Position numbers and translations under genes: made by a program
Shown: piece by piece, positions 6,320 to 14,227 of the stretch
Numbering within the stretch: the stretch's first letter is position 1
Layout of the letters: each line of letters begins with the position of its first letter
The notes under the pieces: generated by a model
The model's input: the letters and a program-made list of their open reading frames with translations, nothing else
Databases searched by the model: none
Told to the model about the DNA's origin: nothing
From: Ramicandelaber brevisporus
Lineage: Eukaryota; Kickxellomycota; Ramicandelaberales; Ramicandelaberaceae
Length of the DNA stretch: 14,227 bases
Assembly (NCBI GenBank): GCA_025201865.1
Contig: MU602706.1
Span: 1 to 14,227 of the forward strand
Direction: 5' to 3'

Positions 6320-9232
6320 ATGTCGTCCGACAACTCAAACCTGCAGATGACCGAGAAGGCATCTGCCGTGTTCGGGGCTGCCATTGGACTCGCCAAGGAC
6401 CGCAGCAACGTTGCCGTTTACCCTGGTCATCTCGGGTTGGCTCTCCTCGCTGATGAAGATGGCATGCTCAAAAACATCTTAAGCAAGGCCGATGTCGACC
6501 CTGAAAGCATGGAACGCGGCTTCAACCGTATTCTGGGCAAGGCTGGCACGCAGAACCCACCGCCACCATCTCTATCGAGCCATCCATCGCTTGCGCGCAT
6601 CAATACCAATGCACAGAGCATCATGAAGAAGCTGGGCGACACATATTTAGCCACGCTGCATATGATCCAAGCTCTGTTCGCAGATGATGAGGTACTGCGT
6701 GGTTTGGCCGACTCTGGATGCAATGTGACGGCCAAGCAAATTGAGCAGGCAATCAAGGAGGTGCGTGGTAACCGCAAGATAGACAGCGAGTCGGCCGAGA
6801 AGGGCTTTGGTGCGCTGAGGAAGTATGCTATCGACATGATTGAGCTGGTCAAGAACGGCAAGCTTGATCCGGTGATTGGTCGTGGCAAGGAGACGCGCGA
6901 TATCATTGACGTCCTGTGTCGTCGCGGTAAGAACTGTCCAATTTTGGTTGGTGAGGCTGGTACCGGCAAAACTGCCGTCGTCGAAGGTTTAGCACAGCGT
7001 ATAGTGCGCAAGGATGTTCCGGCCTCGCTGCAGTGTCGCTTGTTCTCGCTCGATATGGGTGCGCTGGTTGCTGGTGCCAAGTTTCGCGGTGAGTTTGAAG
7101 AGCGTCTGAAGGCAATTATGGACGAGATCAAGGAATCGCCTGGCGAAATGATCTTGTTCATTGATGAGATGCATTTGGTCATGGGTGCGGGTGCAACTGG
7201 CGAAGGTGGAATGGATGCTGCCAACTTGTTGAAGCCAATGCTGGCTCGTGGTGAGCTGCGCATCATTGGCAGTACCACGCTGATGGAGTACAAGAAGTAT
7301 ATCGAGAAGGACGCAGCCTTTGCGCGTCGTTTCCGCGTGGTACCGATCGATGAGCCATCCGTCGAAGACACAATCTCCATCCTGCGTGGTATCAAGGAGA
7401 AGTACGAGACTCATCATGGCGTTACCATCCAGGATGGTGCCTTGGTTGCCGCCGCTCAGCTGTCTGCACGCTACATTACCAACCGGTTCTTACCAGACAA
7501 GGCTATTGACTTGATGGATGAAGCCTGCGCCAACACTCGTGTGCAGCTTGATTCGCAGCCCGAAGAGATTGACCAGCTGGAGCGCCGCCAGCTGCAGAAG
7601 GAAGTTGAAGCTCAGGCACTAACCAAGGAGAAGGATGAGGCCAGCAAGCGTCGTTTGAAATCGTGTCTGGCTGAATTGGAGAAGATTCGCGAGCAGCTTA
7701 CCCCGCTCAAGCTCAAGTACGAGCGCGAGAAGGGCACCACCGACAAGCTGCGTGAACTGCAGCAGAAGCTTGATGACTACAAGGTCAAGGCCGAAAAGGC
7801 TGAGCGCAACTACCAGCTGTCTGTCGCCGCCGATCTGCGCTATGGTGCCATTCCGGATACTGAGGAGCAGATTGCCAAGCTGACCGAAGAGAAGAAGAAG
7901 CGCGATGCTGACCGCGCCGCAGAGGCTGCTCGTACTGGCCAGCGTCCGCTGTACAGCGATGTGGTTACGGCAGAGTCCATCATGGCGATGGTGAGCAAGG
8001 CAACCGGCATTCCAGTGTCGAAGCTCAGCGAGAGCCAGGTATCGCGCTTGCTGAACTTGAACGACTCTCTGAACAAGCAGGTTATCGGCCAGGAAGAGGC
8101 TGTGAAGGCTGTATCCGATGCCATTCTCCGCTCTCGTGCCGGACTTTCTCGTCTGCATCAGCCAACAGGTAGCTTCTTATTCCTCGGCCCCACTGGTGTG
8201 GGTAAGAGCGAGATGGCTAAAGCACTGGCTCGCGAGCTGTTTGACGACGAAAAGCACATTGTGCGCATGGACATGAGCGAGTACATGGAGCCGCATTCCG
8301 TTGCTCGCCTTATCGGCTCACCTCCAGGCTATGTTGGATATGAGAGCGGCGGTCAGCTGACGGAGGCTGTGCGCAAGCGTCCATACTCGGTTGTCCTGTT
8401 TGATGAGATTGAGAAGGCGCATCCACAGGTGCTCAATGTTCTGCTCGAGATTCTTGATGATGCCCGTTTGACTGATGGCCAAGGCCGCACTGTTGACTTT
8501 AGCAACACGATTGTTATTCTGACCAGTAACATTGGCCAGCAATACATTCTGCAGCATGCCAGCGAGGTTCACGCGCGCCAGACTGCCAATATCAAGTCTG
8601 CCGTTGCCGATGATGGTCCAGTTTCGAGCACATTGCCGCCTGACGTCAAGGCTCATGTGATGGCCGAGCTTCGTCACACGCTGCGTCCCGAGCTGATCAA
8701 CCGTCTTGACGACATCATCGTGTTCAACCGCCTGTCAATCAAGGAGCTTCGTCACATTGTCGATCTTGCTGTTGCTGACATTGGCAAGCGTCTTGGTGAG
8801 CGCGACGTTGAAATCAAGATGAGGGACAGCGCGATCCAATATGTCCTGGACAAGTCGTACAACCCGCTCTATGGTGCTCGTCCACTCAAGCGCTTTATCG
8901 AGCGCGAAATGACCACCCATCTCAGCCGCATGATTCTGGGCAATCAGCTTCCAAGCAGCTCCATTGTGTATGTGATGTGCCGTGATGATGAGCTCAAGTA
9001 TGAGGTGCGCAGCAAGCAGGATCCAAACAGCACTCCTCCGCCTGACTATCCAGTTCGGTCGCGAACTACCACCACCAACAGCAACAATAGCAATGGTGTA
9101 AACGGTACCTCTGCCACTATTAAACATCAGCCAACATCGGCCTCACAGCGAATGGCAGCTGCAATGGACCCTGATGGCAATAGCGGCTCTGGATTCACCA
9201 GTCCAAACAATGACCGCTCTTCACGCCGCTAA
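6320..9232 (+). CDS. HSP104: Hsp104/ClpB-type AAA+ protein disaggregase
   Basis: The product is 970 aa, starting MSSDNSNLQMTEKASAVF at the ATG at 6320. Upstream codons in frame are Thr-rich leader without ATG, back to a TAG at 6245. This is a class I Clp/Hsp100 hexameric unfoldase that pulls polypeptides out of aggregates with Hsp70/Hsp40, in cytosol and nucleus. Domains are: Clp N domain (about 1-150); NBD1 with Walker A GEAGTGKT (K217), Walker B LFIDEMH (D282/E283) and the FARRF arginine motif; a coiled-coil middle domain (about 410-525); NBD2 with Walker A GPTGVGKS (K629), Walker B LFDEIEKAH (D695/E696), GYVGYESGG pore loop and GARPLKR sensor 2. No mitochondrial presequence is seen, which argues against Hsp78. 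It is longer than yeast Hsp104 (908 aa) because of a low-complexity C-terminal tail (about 895-970) that ends in SSRR and lacks the acidic DDLD-type end of the yeast protein. Heat-shock elements and a TATA box upstream fit stress induction. Confidence 0.97.
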   Translation: MSSDNSNLQMTEKASAVFGAAIGLAKDRSNVAVYPGHLGLALLADEDGMLKNILSKADVDPESMERGFNRILGKAGTQNPPPPSLSSHPSLARINTNAQSIMKKLGDTYLATLHMIQALFADDEVLRGLADSGCNVTAKQIEQAIKEVRGNRKIDSESAEKGFGALRKYAIDMIELVKNGKLDPVIGRGKETRDIIDVLCRRGKNCPILVGEAGTGKTAVVEGLAQRIVRKDVPASLQCRLFSLDMGALVAGAKFRGEFEERLKAIMDEIKESPGEMILFIDEMHLVMGAGATGEGGMDAANLLKPMLARGELRIIGSTTLMEYKKYIEKDAAFARRFRVVPIDEPSVEDTISILRGIKEKYETHHGVTIQDGALVAAAQLSARYITNRFLPDKAIDLMDEACANTRVQLDSQPEEIDQLERRQLQKEVEAQALTKEKDEASKRRLKSCLAELEKIREQLTPLKLKYEREKGTTDKLRELQQKLDDYKVKAEKAERNYQLSVAADLRYGAIPDTEEQIAKLTEEKKKRDADRAAEAARTGQRPLYSDVVTAESIMAMVSKATGIPVSKLSESQVSRLLNLNDSLNKQVIGQEEAVKAVSDAILRSRAGLSRLHQPTGSFLFLGPTGVGKSEMAKALARELFDDEKHIVRMDMSEYMEPHSVARLIGSPPGYVGYESGGQLTEAVRKRPYSVVLFDEIEKAHPQVLNVLLEILDDARLTDGQGRTVDFSNTIVILTSNIGQQYILQHASEVHARQTANIKSAVADDGPVSSTLPPDVKAHVMAELRHTLRPELINRLDDIIVFNRLSIKELRHIVDLAVADIGKRLGERDVEIKMRDSAIQYVLDKSYNPLYGARPLKRFIEREMTTHLSRMILGNQLPSSSIVYVMCRDDELKYEVRSKQDPNSTPPPDYPVRSRTTTTNSNNSNGVNGTSATIKHQPTSASQRMAAAMDPDGNSGSGFTSPNNDRSSRR

Positions 9233-9590
9233 ACCACACCTTTTTTTTATACCTTCCCCAATTACCCATTGCACGCTCTTTCTCCCTCCCTCGTCGTATT
9301 CTAAACACTTTTTAGATTATTACTACCATTACATTTTATACATACTTACTCATTTTTTTTAATAAGTAATAAAATAGATTGTTCTTTGGCTTTGATTATG
9401 TATTTGAAAGACTGTGAATGCTGGGTGGGTGGCGTTTTGAGTCGAGACTAGGAGTCTTGTATATTGAACTGCGAAAGATGACATGCAGTCAATATTTATT
9501 TTTTTGCACGTCTCTTCATCCTCGAATGTTTGCGCAGTCAGCGACTTTCGGGAACTTCTTTGACCGTCCTAGCTGAATTGAACGAATAGC
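9233..9590 (+). other. HSP104 3' UTR and start of next promoter region
   Basis: A T-run follows the HSP104 stop codon, then pyrimidine-rich and AT-rich sequence. AATAAA at 9368-9373 is the likely polyadenylation signal. Beyond it I see no gene. A 16-codon open frame (ATG at 9526) probably lies upstream of, or early in, the next transcript. Confidence 0.6.
9368..9373 (+). terminator. Polyadenylation signal AATAAA for HSP104
   Basis: A canonical AATAAA lies 136 bp after the HSP104 stop codon, in AT-rich sequence. Confidence 0.6.
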
Positions 9591-9969
9591 GTGATTCGAG
9601 AAGACTCGGTTAAAAAGGTGCGTGTAGTGGCTCCGCGTGCACTTCCTTTACCAAGCGTTGCTTCTGCCGTTCACTTCCGCTGCATCTTCATCTACCGCAC
9701 GAACACGCAACAACCAAAGCAGCTTGCCTGTGAAAGAAGCTTCTCTCTCACACCACCCTTTTCCTCTCCATTTCTATCTCCCGAACAGACAGACAGACAG
9801 ACAGACAGACAAACTAGCCAACTCCTATCTCAGGCTCCGTCGTCAACCATCTACCTCGCTCGCTTGCTCGCCTGCTTGCTCACTTGCTTGCCCACCTACT
9901 TCTCCTCACGCTCTGCACGCACTTTCATATCCACACGCACTCTCTTTTTGCAGCAGCAGCTCTGTAGGT
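9591..9969 (+). promoter_or_regulatory. Leader of CBS-PB1 gene, ATG-free and pyrimidine-rich
   Basis: The frame of the CBS-PB1 gene is open through this stretch, but no ATG in any frame occurs between about 9530 and 9969, so I read it as promoter/5' UTR. It contains (ACAG)6 at 9785-9811 and CTTGCTCG-type degenerate repeats (about 9855-9893). No TATA box is apparent. Confidence 0.6.
9785..9811 (+). repeat. (ACAG)6.5 microsatellite
   Basis: Perfect acag units are repeated six and a half times in the presumed leader of the CBS-PB1 gene. Confidence 0.95.
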
Positions 9970-12532
9970 ATGGCTACTCCTCCACTAGCTCAAGGTCATC
10001 GTGGCAACCTTGGCCTCAGCAACAACAACAGCGGAGGTGGTGGCAGTGTGGTTGGATACCCGCAATCGCAGATTCGTCGACCCACGAGGTACGACAACCA
10101 AGTAGCGGCATCCGTAGTATCAGGCACTCTTGCGGGCTCTGATATTGGCGCCGGCTCAACTCTGATTGGCGGAATGGCTGGCAATGCCCATAATGCAACA
10201 GCTACTAGTCCACACAACCTGTCCTCATCTGTGCCTACCATTGGTTCGCCCGTTGTAACCACTACCACAACAGCCACAGCCGCCAATGCAGCTGCCAATC
10301 TCCCTGCGTACAACTCTGCACCTGGCAGCGGAGCCGCAACCAGCGCAAGCTCCAACATTGGCAGCGGTAATATTAATAATAATAATGGTAATAGCAATAA
10401 TGATGCAAGACAGCGTCAGATGCGTCGAGATGAAATTATCCGCAGAAATGCAGAGCGTGAGTTGTCGCGTCGAGCAACTCGCCGTGGTGGAACTGTTGGC
10501 GGAGGCGGTGGCAGTGGTGGTGGTGGACAGAGTGGCAGCAGAGGCCGTATCAAACCAGGCACCGTTGCCGCGCTGCGTCCAGGAGTGGCATTAACGGTTG
10601 AACCGAACCAGAGTATCATTGAAGTTGCGCATTTGATGGCGGCAAAGAGAGCAGACTCAGTGTTGGTAGTTGATGGCGAGCAGCGACTTGTGGGAATCTT
10701 TACAGCTAAAGACATTGCGTTCCGAGTGGTTGCAGAGTCACTGGATCCACGCAACACACTGGTATCGCATATTATGACTAGCAATCCAGTATGTGTTACA
10801 TCGGATACGGGTATTAATGATGCACTAGATTTGATGGTTAGCAGAGGCTTTAGGCATCTACCAGTCACGAGTGAAGATGGAGGCGATGTAGTTGGTTTAC
10901 TGGATATTATCAAGTGTTTGATTGATGCTTTGGATCAGATGGAACGCAGATATGACTCGACAAAGAAATTGTACGATGCCCTGGAGAATGTAGAGCGTGA
11001 ATGGAATAACTCAAATGTGAATGATCCGCACATTAATCATTTTGTGGAATTAATGCGGAATAGAATGATTTGTCCAGACTTGACTTCGATTCTGAATGAA
11101 AACCAATCAACTGCAGTTCAGGTTAATCCGCGTACAAGTGTTCGTGAAATTGCAAAGTTGATGAAAATAAATAAAACAACTGCAGTTTTGGTGGTGGACG
11201 AGAATAATGGTCAGATTGTAGGAATATTTACTAGCAAAGACATTGTATTAAGAGTATTAACAGCTGGCTATGATCCATCCAACTGCAGTGTAGTTAGAGT
11301 AATGACTCCAAAGCCAGATACTGCCTTGCCCAACACCTCAATTATTGATGCTCTGCGTAAAATGCATGATAATCATTTCTTGAATCTGCCCATTGTTGAC
11401 CAATTCGGTGCTATATTGGGGTTGGTTGATGTACTCAAACTCTGCTATGCTGTTTTAAAACAGATGAACTCAATCAATGCTAATAATGATAACAATATTA
11501 ACGATAGTAACAACAATAATGCACATTCATTAATGGAAGCCGCCAGTAGTGGGCCAGTGTGGTCTAGATTCTTTAGCGGAATTAACTCTCATCATGATAC
11601 AGACACTGATTCTCAATACATGAGTGGAAGTCAAGTTGGTAGCCAAACGCATAGCTATCATCACTACAATACTCATTCTCATTCTCATTCTCATACCAAT
11701 ATTAATACTAATACAAATGCCAGTGGATCGGTTATAGCACACTCTCATTCCATGGCTACAGCGGCAATCTCACCTCTTGCAGGCCGAGCAGCGAGTCGAA
11801 TGAGCGGACCAGTTCCGGATATATATCCAAACGACTCTGCCTCTGTAGCTGATGAAATTGCATCTGCCATCAGCTCTCATGTGCGTGAAACAGCAGTAAC
11901 AAACAACGCCATCTCTGCCTCCTCAGTGTATCAAACTGCACTCTCTCCAATTCCACTCTCGAGCTCTCCAAGTAATAATCAGATTACAACGAGTCAGGAT
12001 GGAAATGATGTTGATAATGGTTCTTCAAAGTTCCTCTACAAGTTTAGATCAATTGTCAATCCAGCCAATGTTCATCGATTCACTACATCCACCATTTCTC
12101 TCTCCGCTCTCAAGGCAGCTGTGGCCACTAAAATGCGACTTGATGATCCAAACAATGCAAGTATCGAAAGCATTATTGAGGTGGCTGGGTTGTCCTATCT
12201 TGATGATGAGCAAGATCGCGTTCTATTGAGTTCAGATGGAGACTTGCATGATGCTGTTCGGCTGGCCAAAGCTAATGGCTGGTCAAGATTGGTGCTCGTC
12301 TTAAACAACAATGAAAGCTTGGGTGTGAGCTCATTGGAAGCTCAAGGCAATATCACCTCAGCATCTCAGCCTGATGAATCACTCGTAATTGTAGAAAGAC
12401 CAGCCTCCGTCATTCCAATCACCAGAGTTAACAGCGATGTTGGCACTGATGGTGGTGCTGCTCCTGCTGCTGCTGTTACTATAGCCAAGTCTATTTCGAT
12501 AAAGTCTCATGAGTCAGTCGAGAATAGTGGCC

Positions 12533-12563
<31 letters not shown>

Positions 12564-12702
12564 AGACATTGAAGACTCTGAGGACGCGGATGACAATGTA
12601 CCCATCGTTCCGGAGCCAGTTGTGAGTCCAATCATGGCATTTGGTGGTGCAATGGCAGTCGCTGTGATTGCCATCATCATCATTATGCGATTCTCAAAGT
12701 AA
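9970..12702 (+). CDS. Four-CBS plus PB1 domain protein with C-terminal membrane anchor (Mug70-like)
   Basis: The product is 910 aa from the ATG at 9970 (MATPPLAQGH; G at -3 and +4), the only in-frame Met in the long open leader. An Asn/Gly/Ser-rich, disordered N-terminus (1-200) precedes two CBS pairs: about 205-324 (ADSVLVVDGEQRLVGIFTAKDI, then FRHLPVTSEDGGDVVGLLDI) and 380-500 (TTAVLVVDENNGQIVGIFTSKDI, then HFLNLPIVDQFGAILGLVDV). CBS pairs usually bind adenine nucleotides. A His/Ser/Asn-rich linker follows (about 555-590). A PB1 domain at about 685-781 has a basic YKFR strand and an OPCA-like acidic motif (DDEQDRVLLSSDGDLHDA), so hetero-oligomerisation is likely. Then come ten Glu (856-865), more acidic residues, and a C-terminal hydrophobic helix (about 889-906) ending RFSK, which suggests a tail-anchored protein facing the cytosol. 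The layout matches fungal CBS/PB1 proteins such as S. pombe Mug70; exact function is unknown. The second half uses many A/T-ending codons, unlike HSP104 or eL14. Confidence 0.92.
12535..12564 (+). repeat. GAA/GAG run encoding ten Glu
   Basis: Nine GAA codons and one GAG code for a ten-residue acidic run just upstream of the membrane anchor of the CBS-PB1 protein. Confidence 0.9.
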
Positions 12703-12965
12703 ACAAGCAATAAAGAGAATCTACTACCTTATTATCTTAATTTTGAAAAAAAAACCAACATTAAATTAATCTAATCCACTACCCACAGGTCGTTAAAGGT
12801 GAGATTCTAACAGTACAATTGACCAACACTAACTTAATGAAATGTTTATAGTTGGCCACTACGAAGATTACATCCGATATTCACATTATACCTGCAAAAA
12901 CACATCTTCAATGCTACAACTTTGATAGATTCATCCTGACGTATAGCAATAATATCAGAGGTAAC

Positions 12966-12991
12966 CACACACACACACACACACACACACA
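12966..12991. repeat. (CA)13 microsatellite followed by GA repeats
   Basis: Thirteen perfect CA dinucleotides run directly into a GA-rich stretch (12992-13018). Confidence 0.95.
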
Positions 12992-13678
12992 GAGAGAGAT
13001 GAAAAGAGAGAGAGAGCAGATACCATGTAGATATATTAGAGATAAGAAAGTAGCTTACAAGCGACACCAATCGGATTCACGCATCGACTGGATTTTAAGA
13101 GTCATTTCTTTAAAAGGGAATAAAAAGTTTGAAAAACCAAAGCGCATTGTTGCACCAAACTGCGGTCGCAGCACCCAACAAAATATAAATTACTCCGCCC
13201 GAAACTCCGCCGTGCAAGGAACACATGAGGAGGCATTGAGCGAGAGAGAAGCGTATGAAATGGAAGAAACAGTGTCGACAGGGGGTAGTGGTTGGCGGCA
13301 AACGGCGTGGCCACGACTCGCGTCGCCTCGACTCGACTCGACTGGATGGCCGAGAGAGAGGGAAGAAAAGCGAAAGCAAAGGAACAGGAACAGGAACAAG
13401 AGCAAGAACAAAAAAAAGAAAAGAAAGAAAGAAAGAAAAAGAAAAGAAAAAGAAGAAACAGAGTGAATGAGGCGGCTACTAGCAGTGTACCCGCGCTCTC
13501 GGTGCTGTCGCATATTTCCTTTGCTTTGCTTTGCCTTCGTTGGCGGACTTTGTGGTGACAGCGACAACAAGACACTCACACTCGCGCACACTCTCGCGCA
13601 CACACCCACTCTCGGCCTGCCTGCCTCTCTCTCTCTCCGAGTGATGCCTACGACTCTGGCGATCGCTCCTGTTCAGTG

Positions 13679-13704
13679 AATTGGTAGTGGAAAGACGGTA
13701 TAAA
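13679..13704 (+). promoter_or_regulatory. CCAAT motif and TATAAA box of the secreted-protein gene
   Basis: ATTGG (CCAAT on the minus strand, 13680-13684) is followed by TATAAA at 13699-13704, about 200 bp before the ATG at 13905. The sequence between is a pyrimidine-rich leader. Confidence 0.65.
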
Positions 13705-13904
13705 GGTCGCACTGGAGCGCGGACTCATTCCGCCGTGTTCGTCGAAGCTGCTCAGTATCAACTGTCTTCTTTTGCCTTTCATCTGCAAATCCTCTCTCTC
13801 CTCCTCTTCCTCCACTCTCCGCGATATTCCTTAACGCCTGGCCGTTAACACTCCGTCTCTTAACTTCCCTCTTCCCCTAAAGACTCTCTAACCCACAACC
13901 ACAA

Positions 13905-14227
13905 ATGCGTGCTGCTATTGCTGTTGTTGCTGTTGCTGCTTCCTTCGCTGCTGCCCTCCCGGCCCGCCAGCGCGGTGTCAACGCCGAGGCTGCCTACGGC
14001 GGCGAGCCAGCTCCAAGCTACTCTGCCCCACCAGCCTACACTGCCGTGCCAGCTCCATCCTCGAGCGCCGCCCCAGTGTACACCCACAAGCCATACGAGC
14101 CAAAGCCAATCAGCTCTGCCAAGCCATACGAGCCAAAGCCGATCAGCTCTGCTAAGCCATACGAGCCAAAGCCATCCAGCTCTGCCAAGCCATACGAGCC
14201 AAAGCCATCCCACAGCAAGCCAACCTA
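13905..14227 (+). CDS. Secreted Pro-rich protein with KPYEPKP tandem repeats (3' end outside window)
   Basis: The frame opens at the ATG at 13905 and runs off the window after 107 full codons. Residues 1-20 (MRAAIAVVAVAASFAAALPA) form a clear signal peptide with probable cleavage after LPA. The mature start is followed by a Pro/Ala/Ser/Tyr-rich stretch, then tandem 11-residue units KPYEPKP(I/S)SSA starting at 14088, 14121, 14154 and 14187. The fourth diverges to KPYEPKPSHS and a further KPT follows. I do not recognise a named family. Pro/Ser/Tyr-rich repeat proteins of fungi are often cell-wall or extracellular structural proteins or adhesins; whether this one ends in a GPI signal or a globular domain lies beyond the window. 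Codon use is biased to C-ending codons (GCC, TAC, AAG), suggesting strong expression, consistent with the TATA box. Confidence 0.85.
   Translation, partial: MRAAIAVVAVAASFAAALPARQRGVNAEAAYGGEPAPSYSAPPAYTAVPAPSSSAAPVYTHKPYEPKPISSAKPYEPKPISSAKPYEPKPSSSAKPYEPKPSHSKPT
14088..14219 (+). repeat. 33-bp coding minisatellite (four units)
   Basis: There are four consecutive 33-nt units (14088-14120, 14121-14153, 14154-14186, 14187-14219). The first 18 nt (aagccatacgagccaaag) are identical in all four. Differences are concentrated in the last 15 nt, with more divergence in the fourth unit. High nucleotide identity implies recent duplication or homogenisation. Confidence 0.92.

Larger units (their letters stand above)
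12703..13904. other. 1.2-kb intergenic region: CBS-PB1 3' end and secreted-protein promoter
   Basis: AATAAA at 12709-12714, seven bases after the CBS-PB1 stop codon, may serve in its 3' end formation. The rest is rich in simple sequence: (CA)13 and GA repeats (12966-13018), CTCGA/GACTC repeats (about 13327-13343), a long purine A/G tract (about 13360-13465), and CT-rich stretches (from about 13620). Open frames across this interval are repeats and compositional runs without recognisable domains, so I do not call genes. The right end holds a CCAAT motif, a TATA box and a pyrimidine-rich leader for the next gene. Confidence 0.6.

Noticed and set aside
6427-7395. 322-codon open frame antisense to HSP104
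   Set aside because: It lies wholly inside the well-conserved HSP104 coding sequence, shows no recognisable domain, and is explained by the codon bias of the sense gene.
8641-8648. CRE-like TGACGTCA palindrome
   Set aside because: It sits inside HSP104 coding sequence and is explained by the codons there.
9547-9602. Heat-shock-element dimers (TTCGGGAA at 9547, TTCGAGAA at 9595) upstream of the CBS-PB1 gene
   Set aside because: Each is a single 6-base match; several are expected by chance in 14 kb, and unlike the HSP104 sites they are not in phase and have no third good unit.
9637-9969. N-terminal extension of the CBS-PB1 protein
   Set aside because: The extension would start at GTG, has no ATG, and translates microsatellites and low-complexity pyrimidine-rich sequence.
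12852-13466. 204-codon open frame on the plus strand
   Set aside because: It needs a TTG start and consists largely of CA, GA and A/G repeat translation (His-Thr, Arg-Glu, Lys runs).
13102-13575. Minus-strand frame with Phe/Leu/Ser/Cys runs that looks like a membrane protein
   Set aside because: The hydrophobic run comes from translating the antisense of a purine-rich tract; nothing else supports a gene.
1-14227. A novel defence, mobile or biosynthetic system
   Set aside because: I looked for cassette-like gene groups, inverted repeats, integrases, transposases, tRNAs and CRISPR repeats on both strands. The genes are unrelated housekeeping or stress genes plus one secreted repeat protein, so no such system is supported.

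Overview
This window looks like a compact, intron-poor piece of a fungal nuclear genome. The signs are a Hsp104-type disaggregase, an NAD-type D-arabinose dehydrogenase (Ara2 type, erythroascorbate route), an Ats1/Kti13-type RCC1 protein, and a CBS-PB1 protein with a C-terminal anchor, all familiar as fungal families. Every gene reads through without an intron. Non-coding parts are full of microsatellites, and several proteins carry Asn/Ser/Thr/Glu runs encoded by triplet repeats. An early-diverging lineage (for example Kickxellomycetes/Coemansia-like) is my guess, not something the sequence proves.

Layout. Minus strand: 1-1707 M17 leucyl-aminopeptidase-like gene (its 3' end lies outside the window), then 2412-3512 ARA2-like aldo-keto reductase. 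Plus strand: 3949-4368 ribosomal protein eL14; 4644-5891 ATS1/KTI13-like RCC1 protein; 6320-9232 HSP104; 9970-12702 four-CBS/PB1 tail-anchored protein; 13905-14227 start of a secreted repeat protein (3' end outside the window). ARA2 and the eL14 gene are divergent across a 436-bp interval. The other genes are tandem, with intervals of 275 to 1202 bp.

Regulation. The clearest regulatory region is upstream of HSP104. It holds two heat-shock-element clusters that share one 5-bp phase, a TATAAATA box about 90 bp downstream, and a leader ending in an (AAC)8 tract just before the ATG. The HSE clusters start only about a dozen bases after the ATS1-like stop codon, so the ATS1 3' region and the HSP104 promoter overlap. 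A TATAAA box with a nearby CCAAT motif also precedes the secreted-protein gene.

The genes do not form a pathway. They are housekeeping and stress genes that happen to be neighbours: peptide turnover, antioxidant synthesis, translation, tRNA/diphthamide modification, disaggregation, and a membrane-tethered CBS sensor/scaffold. I see no tRNA, rRNA, transposon, CRISPR array or cassette-like novel system. The less ordinary points are the repeat-built secreted protein, the tail-anchored CBS-PB1 architecture, the HSP104 promoter and divergent Hsp104 tail, and the low-complexity insertion beside the catalytic His of the ARA2-like enzyme.
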